Counted from the stretch's first letter, positions 1 through 8,634 are shown. The stretch is 64,000 bases of DNA from Helicobacter bilis (GCF_001999985.1 NZ_CP019645.1:558001-622000), one strand, 5' to 3'. Notes: generated from the sequence alone by a model not told the origin. Program-made: numbers and translations.

Positions 1-2
1 AT

Positions 3-137
3 CTAATAATAGCTGATAGAAAAATCACACAAGAGAATCTAGACTTTTTAGCCATTCTTAAAAAGCTAAAAGAAAATAGAGAAAAAGAAGCACAACAAAA
101 TAAAACACAACAAAATAAAAAAGGCTTAGAGAGATAG
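3..137 (+). CDS. 3' end of an unidentified gene (partial)
   Basis: An open frame enters from the left edge and ends at TAG 135-137, giving a 44-residue C-terminal tail. The tail is helical-looking and very rich in Lys, Glu and Gln, with a repeated QQNK motif near the end. No domain is recognisable in this short piece. It reads on the same strand as the restriction-type fragment that follows after 258 bases, and it probably belongs to the chromosome backbone outside the T6SS island. Confidence 0.5.
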   Translation, partial: LIIADRKITQENLDFLAILKKLKENREKEAQQNKTQQNKKGLER

Positions 138-395
138 AATCTTATTTGCTTTAATGCTTATAAACAACACAGACTTATAGCACATAATACAAAGATTCTA
201 TATTTAGATTCTAAAAAGCAAAATAGTTAAAGCATAAAATATGATAATTTAATATTAATCAACATAATTTATCATGAATTACGCATATATAAAGTTATAA
301 CGCAAAGCATAATGCCTTTATAGTATAAAATACTGAAAAAAATTATAATATTTTGATACCATTTTAATCCACATCATTAACAAAAAGGCTACTTA
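138..395 (+). promoter_or_regulatory. Intergenic region with candidate promoter
   Basis: This 258-base AT-rich gap has no open frame of note. A TATAAT hexamer at 344-349 lies about 45 bases before the ATG at 396, a reasonable place for the -10 box of a Campylobacterota housekeeping promoter, which does not need a clear -35. This rests on one hexamer in AT-rich DNA, so it is only a candidate. I see no clear terminator hairpin. Confidence 0.3.
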
Positions 396-797
396 ATGGT
401 TACGCAGCAAAATTTAAAAGAAGTGTTAGAGTTACTAGGTTTCATCGCAAAGGGACAGATTTATACAAAAATCTACACAAATAACGCAAAAATAGAAGTC
501 GATTTCGCCACGCAAAAAATCAATTATGAGCCACTAGATTCTAACTTCAAAGAGGGCAAATATCCAAGTATAGATAATGAAAGCAAAGGCTTTATAATCC
601 ACAGAAACACAACCACAAATTTTAGCTCTAATGAAAATTTTGTATGCCTCTTATGTGTTGATGCCCTGCTTTCTAAAGGCTATGAAGCAAGGCATATAAT
701 CCTAGAGCCAACCTTTGAAGTCGGGCATAATCAGCAAGTCTATGGCGATATTTTAGTGCTAAAAAAGATTGTATTATTGGATATACTATTGGTTTAA
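396..797 (+). pseudogene. 5' fragment of a restriction-modification-type gene, cut at the island edge
   Basis: The first roughly 125 codons read like the start of a large type I/IIG restriction-methylase-type protein: a short helix (LKEVLELLGF), then YTKIY and KIEVDF segments, a cysteine-containing FVCLLCVDALLSKGY helix and a YGDILVLKK strand. Such proteins usually continue with an endonuclease core containing an ExK motif and then a methylase, for many hundreds of residues. Here the frame stops within about 10 codons of LVLKK. The sequence from about 770 onward belongs to the opposite-strand effector gene. The gene was therefore interrupted and the remainder is not in this window. The family call is moderate; the truncation is clear. 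Confidence 0.55.
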
Positions 798-2427
798 TGT
801 TGTTGCTTAATTTATCAATAACACTAAATATTATATCTTTTCTTTTCACACTCTTTTGCTCATACTTTGTGGCTAATGCACCACTATTACCTAAGTCTAA
901 AATCACAATAGGTTTATTAATGAATGAAGCTTTGAAGCAAGGTGTTTTTTCTTGTTTATCAAAGTAAGCAAAGAATACAACTATTTTATCCCTCCAACTC
1001 TCCCTTATTTGATATTTATTATTTCCCCCATTCCCCAGATTCTTTAGTCCCAGTATTGCTCTATTTGCAATAGTGATATTGCTTATTTTCTCATCTATAT
1101 TGCTATCAGTTATATCAAATACCATATAAGCGTATTTGATATATTGTCTAAACCTTGTATCTTTGAGATTATGTGTAGGGATTAGCTCTATGGTGTCGTT
1201 GTAGATATTTGCTTTGAGATTGGATACTCCATATTCATATTCAAAGCTTAGTTTTGAACCATTAAAGCTAAAATAAGCTTGTAAGAGTTTTAATTCTTTT
1301 GTGCTTTTATGTTTCTTTTGTATATTTGTAAAGCTCTCATATTGATTAAGGCTTAATTCAAAGTTACTTTCATCAAAGTTATTTCTATCAGGAATAAAGC
1401 TTAATTTATCTATAGTATCTTCTTTCCCTACATAGACATTATGCACTATAAGCTTTCCGTTATTATCACTTTTGCCTTTAGCTACCACCCTTTTAAATCT
1501 ATGATTATAAATATATATTGTTGTATTTCTTAGGAGATTCCCACTTATACCATTATGGCATTTCTCTATCTCTATAGTAAGAGGTATAGAATCTGCTATG
1601 GGTTTGATGTGTAATTGTTTAGATTCTGTCTTATTTGTCTCTTTAGATTCTTTCTTAGAATCTAACGCTTTTTCTTGCAATGTTTTATAAAAGGTTTTAT
1701 CTCTATCTAGGTAATTAGGAAAGCTTTGCATAAGCATAATAGTTTTAAAATAACTACTCTTAAGATTACTTGCTTCTTTACAAAGTTCTTCAGATTCTAC
1801 TTCTGTAAGCTCTCTTAGCTCTATATAGTGATTGCGTATAAGATAATCATTGATTCTATCAATCTTTAGTTTGTATTCTTTTTCTAAGCGTTCTATTTTT
1901 TCATTTTCTGCTTTGTCTTTTTGTAATTGTTCGTCTTCTTCTGCAAATATTACATCATTAATAACACCAGCTATTAATGCTCCTGCTACTGCACCTATTA
2001 TTGTGCCTACAATAGGTGCAGTAGAGCCAACTGCTGCACCAGTAGCTGCTCCTGTGGCAATGCGAGTGAGGAGGGATATGCCTGTTTTGACTGCAAGTTT
2101 GGAAGTAGTAGCTAAACCAATTGAAGTTTCTACTCCTAATTCAATTAATGTTCTTTGATTTGACTTACCTTCTGCTTTTTTGTAAAGAAAGTTTAGGATT
2201 CCAAAATTCATCATTATGTTAATCTTTGGAATCTTTCTTATCTTGTTTTCTATGCCATTATTCTTAAGATGTTTATCAAGTGTTTCTATGGATAAATTTT
2301 CTGCAATTACTAATCCATTAGAAATAACAACTCCCGTTGTTCCAAAGTCTCGTCTGTGGATAGGAATCTTTTTAAAATCATTGCAATGACATTCTAAACC
2401 TTTATAGATATTTTTGTTTTCAACCAT
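673..2427 (-). CDS. Putative T6SS effector with glycine-zipper membrane segment; 3' end truncated
   Basis: Start chosen at ATG 2427 (MVENKNIYKG), which has AGGGG 7 bases upstream. The N-terminus carries a CHC pair, as in the short stub at 3014-3148. Residues about 95-165 form a long Ala/Gly/Thr-rich hydrophobic stretch (ATGAATGAAVGS, GTIIGAVAGALIAGVI) typical of glycine-zipper, membrane-inserting or pore-type segments. A charged coiled coil (EDEQLQKDKAENEK) and a beta-rich C-terminal half follow. The last 30 or so codons, beyond about position 790, are antisense to the restriction-gene fragment, so the natural C-terminus is missing. Its place behind a membrane partner in a vgrG cargo block suggests a pore-forming or membrane-directed effector. 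That function is inferred, not shown. Confidence 0.6.
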   Translation of the reverse strand: MVENKNIYKGLECHCNDFKKIPIHRRDFGTTGVVISNGLVIAENLSIETLDKHLKNNGIENKIRKIPKINIMMNFGILNFLYKKAEGKSNQRTLIELGVETSIGLATTSKLAVKTGISLLTRIATGAATGAAVGSTAPIVGTIIGAVAGALIAGVINDVIFAEEDEQLQKDKAENEKIERLEKEYKLKIDRINDYLIRNHYIELRELTEVESEELCKEASNLKSSYFKTIMLMQSFPNYLDRDKTFYKTLQEKALDSKKESKETNKTESKQLHIKPIADSIPLTIEIEKCHNGISGNLLRNTTIYIYNHRFKRVVAKGKSDNNGKLIVHNVYVGKEDTIDKLSFIPDRNNFDESNFELSLNQYESFTNIQKKHKSTKELKLLQAYFSFNGSKLSFEYEYGVSNLKANIYNDTIELIPTHNLKDTRFRQYIKYAYMVFDITDSNIDEKISNITIANRAILGLKNLGNGGNNKYQIRESWRDKIVVFFAYFDKQEKTPCFKASFINKPIVILDLGNSGALATKYEQKSVKRKDIIFSVIDKLSNNIKPIVYPIIQSFLALKYRHRLADYARLQRLALGLYALLHSL

Positions 2428-2549
2428 TATTTTTCCCCTTGCGTAAAATATCAATTTCGCAAAAATTTATATAATTATTTGGCACTCCATCTTTAAAAAA
2501 AGAATTATTTTTGAAGCAATTATAATCATTTTCATTCATTTGTATTAAA

Positions 2550-3017
2550 CTATTCTTTAATGTATGGCTTTATGATTTCATATATTTCTTGTATATTTGT
2601 ATTGCTAAAATCAATAAAAAAATATTTTGGCAAAATTGATTGGATTGTTAATGGTCGTATTGCAATAATGGTATCAAAACTAATCTTAATAATTTCATCT
2701 TCTTCACCCATATAAAAAGTCCCCAATGGTAAAACCATATCAGACCCTATGTATTTTTGAAGTATAAAATTATTTGTAGTGATTTGTATAGTTTTGATAT
2801 TGATAGATAAGAAGATGCCAAACAAATAATAAAATATTATCAAAATAATGGGCAAAAATATCAAGAAATTCAATTTATCAAAATATGCAAAAATAGCATA
2901 AATAAGGAAACACGATATGCAGAATCTAAAAAGAATACTCCATAAAAAATTGATACAAAAAAAGATATTTTTTATCCTTTTTAGCTCCCAGATAGTTTTA
3001 TCTTTAGCTTCGCTCAC
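2550..3017 (-). CDS. Membrane protein, putative immunity partner
   Basis: A 155-aa protein starting at GTG 3017, which overlaps the stop of the small stub before it (ATGTGAGC), so translation is probably coupled. Two closely spaced hydrophobic segments lie at about residues 20-45 and 48-72. A small beta-rich soluble domain follows (IKTIQITTNNFILQKY, VLPLGTFYMG, ISFDTIIAIRP), similar in layout to bacterial PH-like membrane proteins. The neighbouring protein at 3141-3920 has the same two-helix plus beta-domain plan, and both end with an IYE(I/L)(I/M)KP helix, so they look like paralogues. It sits just upstream of the glycine-zipper effector. Immunity is inferred from position and membrane topology. 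Confidence 0.55.
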   Translation of the reverse strand: MSEAKDKTIWELKRIKNIFFCINFLWSILFRFCISCFLIYAIFAYFDKLNFLIFLPIILIIFYYLFGIFLSINIKTIQITTNNFILQKYIGSDMVLPLGTFYMGEEDEIIKISFDTIIAIRPLTIQSILPKYFFIDFSNTNIQEIYEIIKPYIKE

Positions 3018-3148
3018 ATTTTGCTCCTCATTACTCCATAAGGTGCTATATCTCCAGCTATTCCTAAATCCCTACGATTGATAGGAATCTTCTCAAATTT
3101 ATTACAATGACATTTTAAACCTTTATAAATCACCTTATTATCAGTCAT
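3014..3148 (-). pseudogene. 5' stub of the glycine-zipper effector family (44 codons)
   Basis: ATG 3148 overlaps the stop of the gene before it (ATGACTGA). The 44 codons match the first ~35 residues of the effector at 673-2427 almost position by position (IYKGLKCHCNKFEKIPINRRD against IYKGLECHCNDFKKIPIHRRD). The frame then ends at TGA 3014-3016, overlapping the next start. It is a truncated effector front placed between two immunity-type genes, the same arrangement as the long arrays on the right of the window. Confidence 0.7.
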
Positions 3149-3920
3149 TTTTTGCCTCTTTTCGTAAAGAATCTATTTCCTCAAGATATGTGAGCCTTTC
3201 TTCATTTTTTAAGGTTTTTCCAATCCTTATATATTCTTCATCACTTAAGTTAAGCATATACTCTGTTAAGTGTGGTTTCATAAGTTCATAGATTTTCTCA
3301 AAAAAAGGACCTATATCTATATTACCTATAAGTATATCTGGTATATAAAAGACAATATCACGATTCCAAGTTACAAAAGCATAATCACTACTAAGCACTA
3401 CAAATGGTGAATTGGCTGATATAGAATAATAAGCATAAAAACTTCCAAATTGCAAAATAATATCCTTGGTAAAGTGATATGTAACGACCATCTTATCTTT
3501 TGTAAAATATAATCCCTTGTAATTGAAGGCGGAGAAAACATTTTTAATTATAAGAAGATAAAAAAGAATGAATATTGCTATAGCAAGAAATTTGCCAAAA
3601 GAATTATCTGCGGTGTGGATTTTTGGGATGGCAAAATATGAGATAAATAATGTAGCTATAATTCTAATCCCACAATATAAAATTAAACCAATTTTTGATT
3701 TTTTTGATTCCCAAATAATCTCATCACCATTAGAATCTAGCTTTATATTGTCTTTGTTTTTAGTGTCGGTTGGTTTTTTAGATTCTAGTTTGTTAGATTC
3801 TGTGCTTATAGAAGTTTCTTGTATAGAATCTCGCTTTATAGATTCTGTGGGTTTTGTCTCATTGTTAGATTCTAACATTGTAGGATTTATATGTTTTTGG
3901 TTGTTAGATTCTCTACTCAC
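3141..3920 (-). CDS. Membrane protein, putative immunity partner
   Basis: GTG 3920 is chosen because GGAGG lies 6 bases upstream; it overlaps the end of the vgrG fragment (GAG TAG). The product has 259 residues. About 75 N-terminal residues are polar, low-complexity and rich in Glu, Ser, Asn and Lys. Two hydrophobic helices follow (about residues 80-100 and 108-130), then a beta-rich domain and a charged C-terminal helix (LEEIDSLRKEAKND). The last two-thirds resemble the gene at 2550-3017. The polar N-terminus probably stays in the cytoplasm. Lying directly behind a vgrG 3' end, it occupies the usual cargo position. Function is unknown; immunity is inferred from the paralogy and order. Confidence 0.5.
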   Translation of the reverse strand: MSRESNNQKHINPTMLESNNETKPTESIKRDSIQETSISTESNKLESKKPTDTKNKDNIKLDSNGDEIIWESKKSKIGLILYCGIRIIATLFISYFAIPKIHTADNSFGKFLAIAIFILFYLLIIKNVFSAFNYKGLYFTKDKMVVTYHFTKDIILQFGSFYAYYSISANSPFVVLSSDYAFVTWNRDIVFYIPDILIGNIDIGPFFEKIYELMKPHLTEYMLNLSDEEYIRIGKTLKNEERLTYLEEIDSLRKEAKND

Positions 3921-4706
3921 TCTTAACCTCCCCACCTTTTACTACTAAACCATTGGAATTTATAACTACTTCAACTCCACCTGCTTTTAAGATTATTTTA
4001 TCACCCGAAATCGTTATAGTGGTTTCACCTACTTTGTATGCAATTTCATTTCCTGCCTGTATGGAGCAATCGCTTTGTAATTCTAGTGTAGTATTGTCGG
4101 CTTGAAGTGAATATTGTTCTTCTATATTATGTTGCATCGATTTGGCATTAGTGGCAAGATTTTCTTTTACATTGGTAGAGAAGTTTTGCTGAATATCAAG
4201 AAACATTTCTCGTTGAATGTTCTGTGTCAAACTCCCCTCAATATGCTCTTGTCTCTCCCCTTTTATTATTGCATTAGAATCCCCCTGTATAGATTCTGTA
4301 TAATTGCCCTGTATTTCTACCCTCTTATCCCCTCCAACACTCTCACTACTATCATTAGCTACTCTTAGTTTATTACTAGCTCCTACATTTAGAGTATGAG
4401 ATAAGCCTACTATAGTATCTTTGCTTAGGGCTACATTAGTTAGGTATTCTGCTCCAACTCTTACATCTTTTAAACCTAATATTTCTTGCTTATGATATTT
4501 AGTGATAGATTCTGTGTAACTTCCTTCTACTTTAGAATCTTTATTGTTGTGTATGGTTTGAGAGAAATTATGCTTGATTGTTTCTGTGTAGTCTTTTTGT
4601 GCTCTTATATAGATTTCTTCATTATCTTTTATATTTGATAGGGTAAGTTCATTATAACCTTGTTCAATGATATTTGGTTCAATGGTATTTGCTATGTTTG
4701 CTACAA
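3913..4706 (-). pseudogene. vgrG: Displaced 3' part of a vgrG gene
   Basis: An open frame without a usable start covers the C-terminal ~260 residues of VgrG: the repeating needle-like region (GYNELTLSNIKDNEEIYIRAQKDY, SYTESITKYHKQEILGLKD), the VGGDKRVE motif and the ending KAGGVEVVINSNGLVV...KSE. The part from about 4330 to 4690 is nearly identical to the intact vgrG at 19790-20110; the stretch after VGGDKRVE differs. At about 4705 the VgrG sequence stops and the end of the lipoprotein gene begins in another frame. The tip-forming N-terminal two-thirds are gone, so it cannot make a functional spike. It marks a former vgrG-cargo junction. Confidence 0.85.
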
Positions 4707-5540
4707 ACTTTCTAACTCAACAAGATAAAATTCCAACTTTCTATCCATTGCAATGAGATACTTAGGAAACTTTGCAAATGAAATATAAGGATAAGCTTCA
4801 AGTAGCTCTTTCGATGAAATGACAAATGTATGTAGCTTATCCCCTAATGCGATAAATTGCATTTCATTTGTCTTTTTTGATTCAATATATACAAATGTGG
4901 GTGTTATGTAAAAATCAGTATTGGAGTTTGCTTTAATACGATAGAGAAGTTTATATGTATTAAAGTCATAAATAGAGACTTGATCATCTGTTTCAAGCAC
5001 AATATATTTTTGATTTTGTGAAAAATGTGCCGAACTAAACCTAGTATTTGAAAATATTGGGTTTTCATTAAATGTTTTAATAATATCAAGCGTCTTTGAA
5101 AAGAGAAAAAACTTGCCTTTTTGAGCAATTAATATTAACTCTTTGTCTGCAGATATATCTGAAAGGCCCGCATTCTTAAACGATAGATGTTTATTGTTTG
5201 TTAAATCCCTAATATGCAAAATAACTTTACTAGAACTAAGCATGCTAGCATGATAATAATCATAACAAATCAATATATTGTCTATTTGTCTAGGGTTGGC
5301 TATAAATAAACTCGCACGCTTTTCAGCTTCACGCGTACCATTGCACTCTAGGGCTAATTGGCTAGCTTTCTCGTCTAATTCGCCATAGTCCAAAGAGGGT
5401 GGAATGTATTTTTCCATATCTTTTTGGCTTAATGAAGTGATGCTTTTTATAGCAATGTTTGTTGTTTGCAAATCACTATTATGACTACAAGCATGTAAAA
5501 AACATACGACAAAAAACAAGAGGCAAAGTTTTATATTCAT
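4701..5540 (-). CDS. Lipoprotein, putative immunity
   Basis: 279 aa with a clear lipoprotein signal: positively charged start, hydrophobic core LLFFVVCF and lipobox LHAC with the acylated Cys at residue 18. The rest is beta-rich with repeated strand-turn patterns (ILHIRDLTNNKHLSF, DQVSIYDFNTYKLLY, MQFIALGDKLHTF) that resemble blades of a beta-propeller. Its ATG overlaps the stop of the 87-codon fragment before it (TAATG), the coupling expected of an effector/immunity pair. It would be anchored in the periplasm. The gene runs directly into the vgrG fragment at about 4705 and its stop lies at that joint. Confidence 0.6.
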   Translation of the reverse strand: MNIKLCLLFFVVCFLHACSHNSDLQTTNIAIKSITSLSQKDMEKYIPPSLDYGELDEKASQLALECNGTREAEKRASLFIANPRQIDNILICYDYYHASMLSSSKVILHIRDLTNNKHLSFKNAGLSDISADKELILIAQKGKFFLFSKTLDIIKTFNENPIFSNTRFSSAHFSQNQKYIVLETDDQVSIYDFNTYKLLYRIKANSNTDFYITPTFVYIESKKTNEMQFIALGDKLHTFVISSKELLEAYPYISFAKFPKYLIAMDRKLEFYLVELESL

Positions 5541-5803
5541 TATTCATATTCTCCCAATTCATAAGATATAGGCAAGATTACCAAGCTTCCAAAGTTATAG
5601 CTCAGGTATTGTTGTAACTCTCTATGTGGCACTTTGTAGTTATCATATCCCCAAGTTATAGCATTTTGTGTAATGGTGACATTATCTCGTATGTGAGAAT
5701 TTATGTCTTTGCCATTACTTTGTGGTATAGTATTCCATACTATCCAATGGCTTTTGAATTTAAAAAAAGTTTCTTTCTCAAAGAGTAATCCTGCATTAAT
5801 CAA
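5540..5803 (-). pseudogene. C-terminal fragment of an unidentified effector
   Basis: An 87-codon frame with only a weak TTG start and no good ribosome-binding site. The content looks like the tail of a larger enzyme (HWIVWNTIPQSNGKDI, WGYDNYKVPHRELQQYL, FGSLVILPISYELGEYE). Its stop overlaps the start of the lipoprotein gene, so it probably represents the last part of the toxin once paired with that lipoprotein. No family recognised. Confidence 0.45.
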
Positions 5804-5861
5804 ATCTTTTGTCTCTTACTTCATATTTGCGTATAGCAAAATTTAATCCTCTATCTACCAT
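5796..5861 (-). pseudogene. Short repeat of the 490-aa effector's C-terminal region
   Basis: A 21-codon reading frame with a strong AAGGAG site. Its opening MVDRGLNFAIRKY repeats MVDRGLKFAIQKY, found near the C-terminus of the effector at 6925-8397. It stops after 21 codons, where a different fragment begins. It is a scar of a second copy of that effector, not an independent gene. Confidence 0.55.
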
Positions 5862-5865
5862 CTTA

Positions 5866-6330
5866 TTATCTCCTTAGAATATTAATGGCAACCAACCCTA
5901 AAATAAACCACAATACATGCCACAAAAGCACAAATTGCAAGAAAAATGTAAGTCTCATAGCCCCACTTTTATATGCCACAAACGCTAATGTAAGAAAGCC
6001 TAAGATAATGATGAGTAATTTTAATGTATTAGATAAATGCAAACTTAAAACTTGAATGCCAAAGCCACATAATGTGATGATTATCGCATTCATAGGGACA
6101 TTAAACAAACAAAAATACAATATAAAAAGCAACATTGCAACACACAAGGCTTTAAGCTTTGTCAAACTACTAAAAATAACTGCCACTACAAACCCGCAGC
6201 ACACCGCCAAAATATCATAAATAAGTGAATAACTTATATCAAACAAGATTCTAGCAAACATTAGAGTAACCGCAAAACATAGGCTAGTAATCGTTGGATA
6301 ATAGATTTTCCTACAATATATCTTTTCCAC
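5866..6330 (-). CDS. Integral membrane protein, putative immunity
   Basis: About 154 residues, nearly all hydrophobic, with four or five predicted membrane helices (SLCFAVTLMFARIL, DILAVCCGFVVAVIF, LCVAMLLFILYFCLF, LLIIILGFLTLAFVAY, FFLQFVLLWHVLWFILGLVAI). The frame opens at GTG 6330, inside the fragment before it, and its stop lies just ahead of the short repeat at 5861. The polytopic plan and position behind an effector tail fit an inner-membrane immunity protein. No family recognised. Confidence 0.5.
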   Translation of the reverse strand: MEKIYCRKIYYPTITSLCFAVTLMFARILFDISYSLIYDILAVCCGFVVAVIFSSLTKLKALCVAMLLFILYFCLFNVPMNAIIITLCGFGIQVLSLHLSNTLKLLIIILGFLTLAFVAYKSGAMRLTFFLQFVLLWHVLWFILGLVAINILRR

Positions 6331-6478
6331 CAGAATCCTTTGATAAATTTGATATTGGATAATCAGTAACCCTCAAGGTTTTATAACCGCAATTTTTGAT
6401 AGAAATCTCATCAAAACAATCACTGACCGTTGGCTTATAATATCTTTTTTCAGCCCAATTTACACCTCTTAGAATCAT
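6311..6478 (-). pseudogene. C-terminal fragment of an unidentified effector
   Basis: 55 codons from ATG 6478, overlapping the end of the membrane gene before it and the start of the one after it. It contains two Cys residues and aromatic clusters (NWAEKRYYKPTVSDCFDEI, NCGYKTLRVTDYPISNL). There is no independent ribosome-binding site or recognisable domain. Its place between two immunity-type membrane genes suggests an orphan toxin tail. Confidence 0.4.
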
Positions 6479-6932
6479 TGCATTGTTGCTCGCAATCATT
6501 CACCCTAGCCTTACTTTTTATACGATACAAAAGAATAATTTCTATATACATAAGCCAAAAGGTGGTAAAATGCAACAATAAACTTACTAATCTATAGCTA
6601 GAAAATACCAAGCAAAAAATAACACAATACGCTACAAAAATCACAAAAATGATAAGAAAGAATTTTGTGTCTTGATATTTTATGTATAAATAGTAGCAAA
6701 AAATGCTATACATAAAAAGCGACCAAAATGCTATGTTGATTAGATGCGACATATAAAGCCCAAAAATAGCCCCTGTATTACGATATACATACAAATCTAT
6801 TTCATTAAATAGCCTAAAGGCTATAAAGTTAATAAAAACAATACCATAATTTGCAACTAATAAGCCCACAATAAAATTGATAAGTATTGAAAACAAAAAA
6901 GTTAAAAATAATGCGATAGACTTTTTATTCAT
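6450..6932 (-). CDS. Integral membrane protein, putative immunity to the 490-aa effector
   Basis: 160 aa with four predicted membrane helices: FLTFLFSILINFIVGLLVANYGIVF, ISH-type loop then LINIAFWSLFMYSIFCYYLYI, FFLIIFVIFVAYCVIFCLVF, LLLHFTTFWLMYIEIILLY. A short polar Cys-containing tail follows. The ATG overlaps the stop of the effector (ATGAATAA), giving tight translational coupling, as is usual for toxin/immunity pairs. A membrane-embedded partner suggests that the effector acts on or from the membrane or periplasm. The partnership is inferred from order. Confidence 0.6.
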   Translation of the reverse strand: MNKKSIALFLTFLFSILINFIVGLLVANYGIVFINFIAFRLFNEIDLYVYRNTGAIFGLYMSHLINIAFWSLFMYSIFCYYLYIKYQDTKFFLIIFVIFVAYCVIFCLVFSSYRLVSLLLHFTTFWLMYIEIILLYRIKSKARVNDCEQQCNDSKRCKLG

Positions 6933-8397
6933 AAATTACCTTATTGTTAGAATCTAAAGCCAAAAGACATGGGTTTGGTTGTAAGTCTATAATCTCATAT
7001 TCATCGTGTGTAGGTAGCGACTTCGTTTTTTTCTTTATATATTTTTGTATAGCAAACTTTAATCCCCTATCTACCATTTTATTATCATAATTATCAGCAA
7101 GTTCATCTTTTGGGATTGATAAAATACCTAGTTTTCTTAAAGTACCTTTTGGCAAATTGCCATCATAAAAGGCATATTTATTGACTATAACTGCTTCTTC
7201 AGCATCTTTTTGTTCAGCAAATGGTGCTTCTAAAGAATTGCGATACACTCCAATGGCATAAGGTATCTGTCCCACTGCATCAGCCCAATATGGAATCCCT
7301 TCCATTGAGACAAGAATAAAACCTCTAGCACCTTTTGGAAGTTGCTTCCAATCACCACTGCCACCACTACGAAAAGATGAGCTAAATCTATCCACTTCCG
7401 CAAACTCCACAATATCCCTCCAAGTAAAATACAATACACCAAGTTTTTGACATTTTTCTTTATCTTTTAAGTCTGGATTGACATCTAAAAGCTTATGATA
7501 TTTCTCTGCGCTGCTTTCAAACCATTGGATCCCTTGTAGTTTATATAACCCACTGACACTAAGCCTAGTCTCTGTTCTATCTTTTCTCTCTATACTAAAG
7601 AGATAGATTCCCTCTTTGTTGAATATTTGTATTTTCTCTTCCCTCACCACAAACCTATGTACCAATTTAGTATACCCTTTCTTTTTGTCTTTAATGATAA
7701 TCTCTTGTATATCTTTTGTGAATTGCTCTAGGCTTTCTTTAGAATCAAAGTTTAATGTCATAGTAGTATTAGATTGTGATAGTGTAGATTCTGGTTGTAA
7801 GTCTTGTGTTTGTCTTATCTGTTGTGTGTGCTGTATTTGATTGGATTTTGTTTGTGTGGCAGTCTCTAAGGATAAAGCATACTCACTTTCTTTGGTGAGA
7901 TTTTCATCTGTATAGATTTTAAGAGAGGTTGAGTTTTCTTGTAATTGTATATAATATTCTTTTTGTGTTTGATTATTAGAATCTTGATTTAATAGGGTTT
8001 TTAAAGCGTATGTTTTAGTGGGGTTTGAATAGTGAGACACATTGAGCATTTTACCATTAAAATAAAATGTAGGTATCTTAGCAAAACTTTCTACACACAA
8101 ATGCCCATACTCATAACTTCTACATATTTTCCTATTGCGGTTTATAGGGTATGAATAATAATCTGGGTGATTGATTGTAATTTCAAATCTATTGATATTT
8201 TTAATGTGTTCTTGGATATTAAAAAGAGTTTCTCCTTGAAAATTTGTTTTATTAGGCAAAGCAATCTTTTGCCCTACTTTTTGCCCCATAGCTAATAAAA
8301 CAACTTCCGCATTAGGAATAGGCTTCCCATTGGAATCTACAATCTGTATTCTTAGCATATCTTTACTATACTCTTGGGTGTTTTCTCTATTTGACAT
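6925..8397 (-). CDS. Putative T6SS effector with N-terminal Ig-like domain
   Basis: 490 aa starting at ATG 8397 with GGGGAG 7 bases upstream. Residues about 14-105 form an Ig-like/transthyretin-like module (LRIQIVDSNGKPIPNAEVVLL ... GETLFNI), the same kind of cap as on the M23 effectors. A polar linker rich in Gln, Thr and Ser (about 150-210) leads into a basic region and then a C-terminal domain containing LYFTWRDIVEFAEVDRF, SGDWKQLPKGARGF and YWADAVGQIPYAIGVYRNSL. I do not recognise the C-terminal family. It is coupled to a polytopic membrane gene. A duplicated fragment of its tail lies at 5796-5861, and its first 24 codons are duplicated at 16263. Confidence 0.6.
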   Translation of the reverse strand: MSNRENTQEYSKDMLRIQIVDSNGKPIPNAEVVLLAMGQKVGQKIALPNKTNFQGETLFNIQEHIKNINRFEITINHPDYYSYPINRNRKICRSYEYGHLCVESFAKIPTFYFNGKMLNVSHYSNPTKTYALKTLLNQDSNNQTQKEYYIQLQENSTSLKIYTDENLTKESEYALSLETATQTKSNQIQHTQQIRQTQDLQPESTLSQSNTTMTLNFDSKESLEQFTKDIQEIIIKDKKKGYTKLVHRFVVREEKIQIFNKEGIYLFSIERKDRTETRLSVSGLYKLQGIQWFESSAEKYHKLLDVNPDLKDKEKCQKLGVLYFTWRDIVEFAEVDRFSSSFRSGGSGDWKQLPKGARGFILVSMEGIPYWADAVGQIPYAIGVYRNSLEAPFAEQKDAEEAVIVNKYAFYDGNLPKGTLRKLGILSIPKDELADNYDNKMVDRGLKFAIQKYIKKKTKSLPTHDEYEIIDLQPNPCLLALDSNNKVIYE

Positions 8398-8547
8398 TTG
8401 TTCTCCCCATTAATTCCTAGTTAATCTTATACTATAAATATCGCTTTGTAATATTGGCATTGTCTTTTTGTAAAATTTGCTTGGTTTTGTTGCAATCTTT
8501 TGTGATTTGCTTCTAAAGCCTTTCATAATGTATTTTCTTGCTTGATA
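8327..8547 (-). repeat. 221-bp direct repeat, copy 1
   Basis: Bases 8327-8547 recur at 16193-16413 with one mismatch noticed (TTGTTGC against TTGTTGA). The repeat spans the C-terminus of a GH19-type remnant, the ribosome-binding site, and the first 24 codons of the 490-aa effector. Copy 1 is in natural context; copy 2 is a broken mosaic. Confidence 0.9.
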
Positions 8548-8634
8548 GCTATCGGTATATCGATTGATGATTCTTGTTACAGAATCTACACTAGCCCTAG
8601 TATCAGTATTAGTCTTAACAAAAAATAGGTTTCA
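8410..8634 (-). pseudogene. Orphan C-terminal remnant of a GH19-type effector
   Basis: In frame after the stop of the preceding immunity gene, 73 codons match the tail of the GH19-type fragment at 13277-13630 (TDTRASVDSVTRIINRYTDSYQAR). They then diverge into a basic end (KGFRSKSQKIATKPSKFYKK ... IRLTRN). There is no start codon, and the catalytic part is absent. It ends 13 bases before the next effector. This is a displaced toxin tail, parallel to those at 14246 and 13277. Confidence 0.65.

Noticed and set aside
1850-2158. Plus-strand open frame opposite the glycine-zipper effector
   Set aside because: It is the antisense of the Ala/Gly-rich membrane segment, with no ribosome-binding site.
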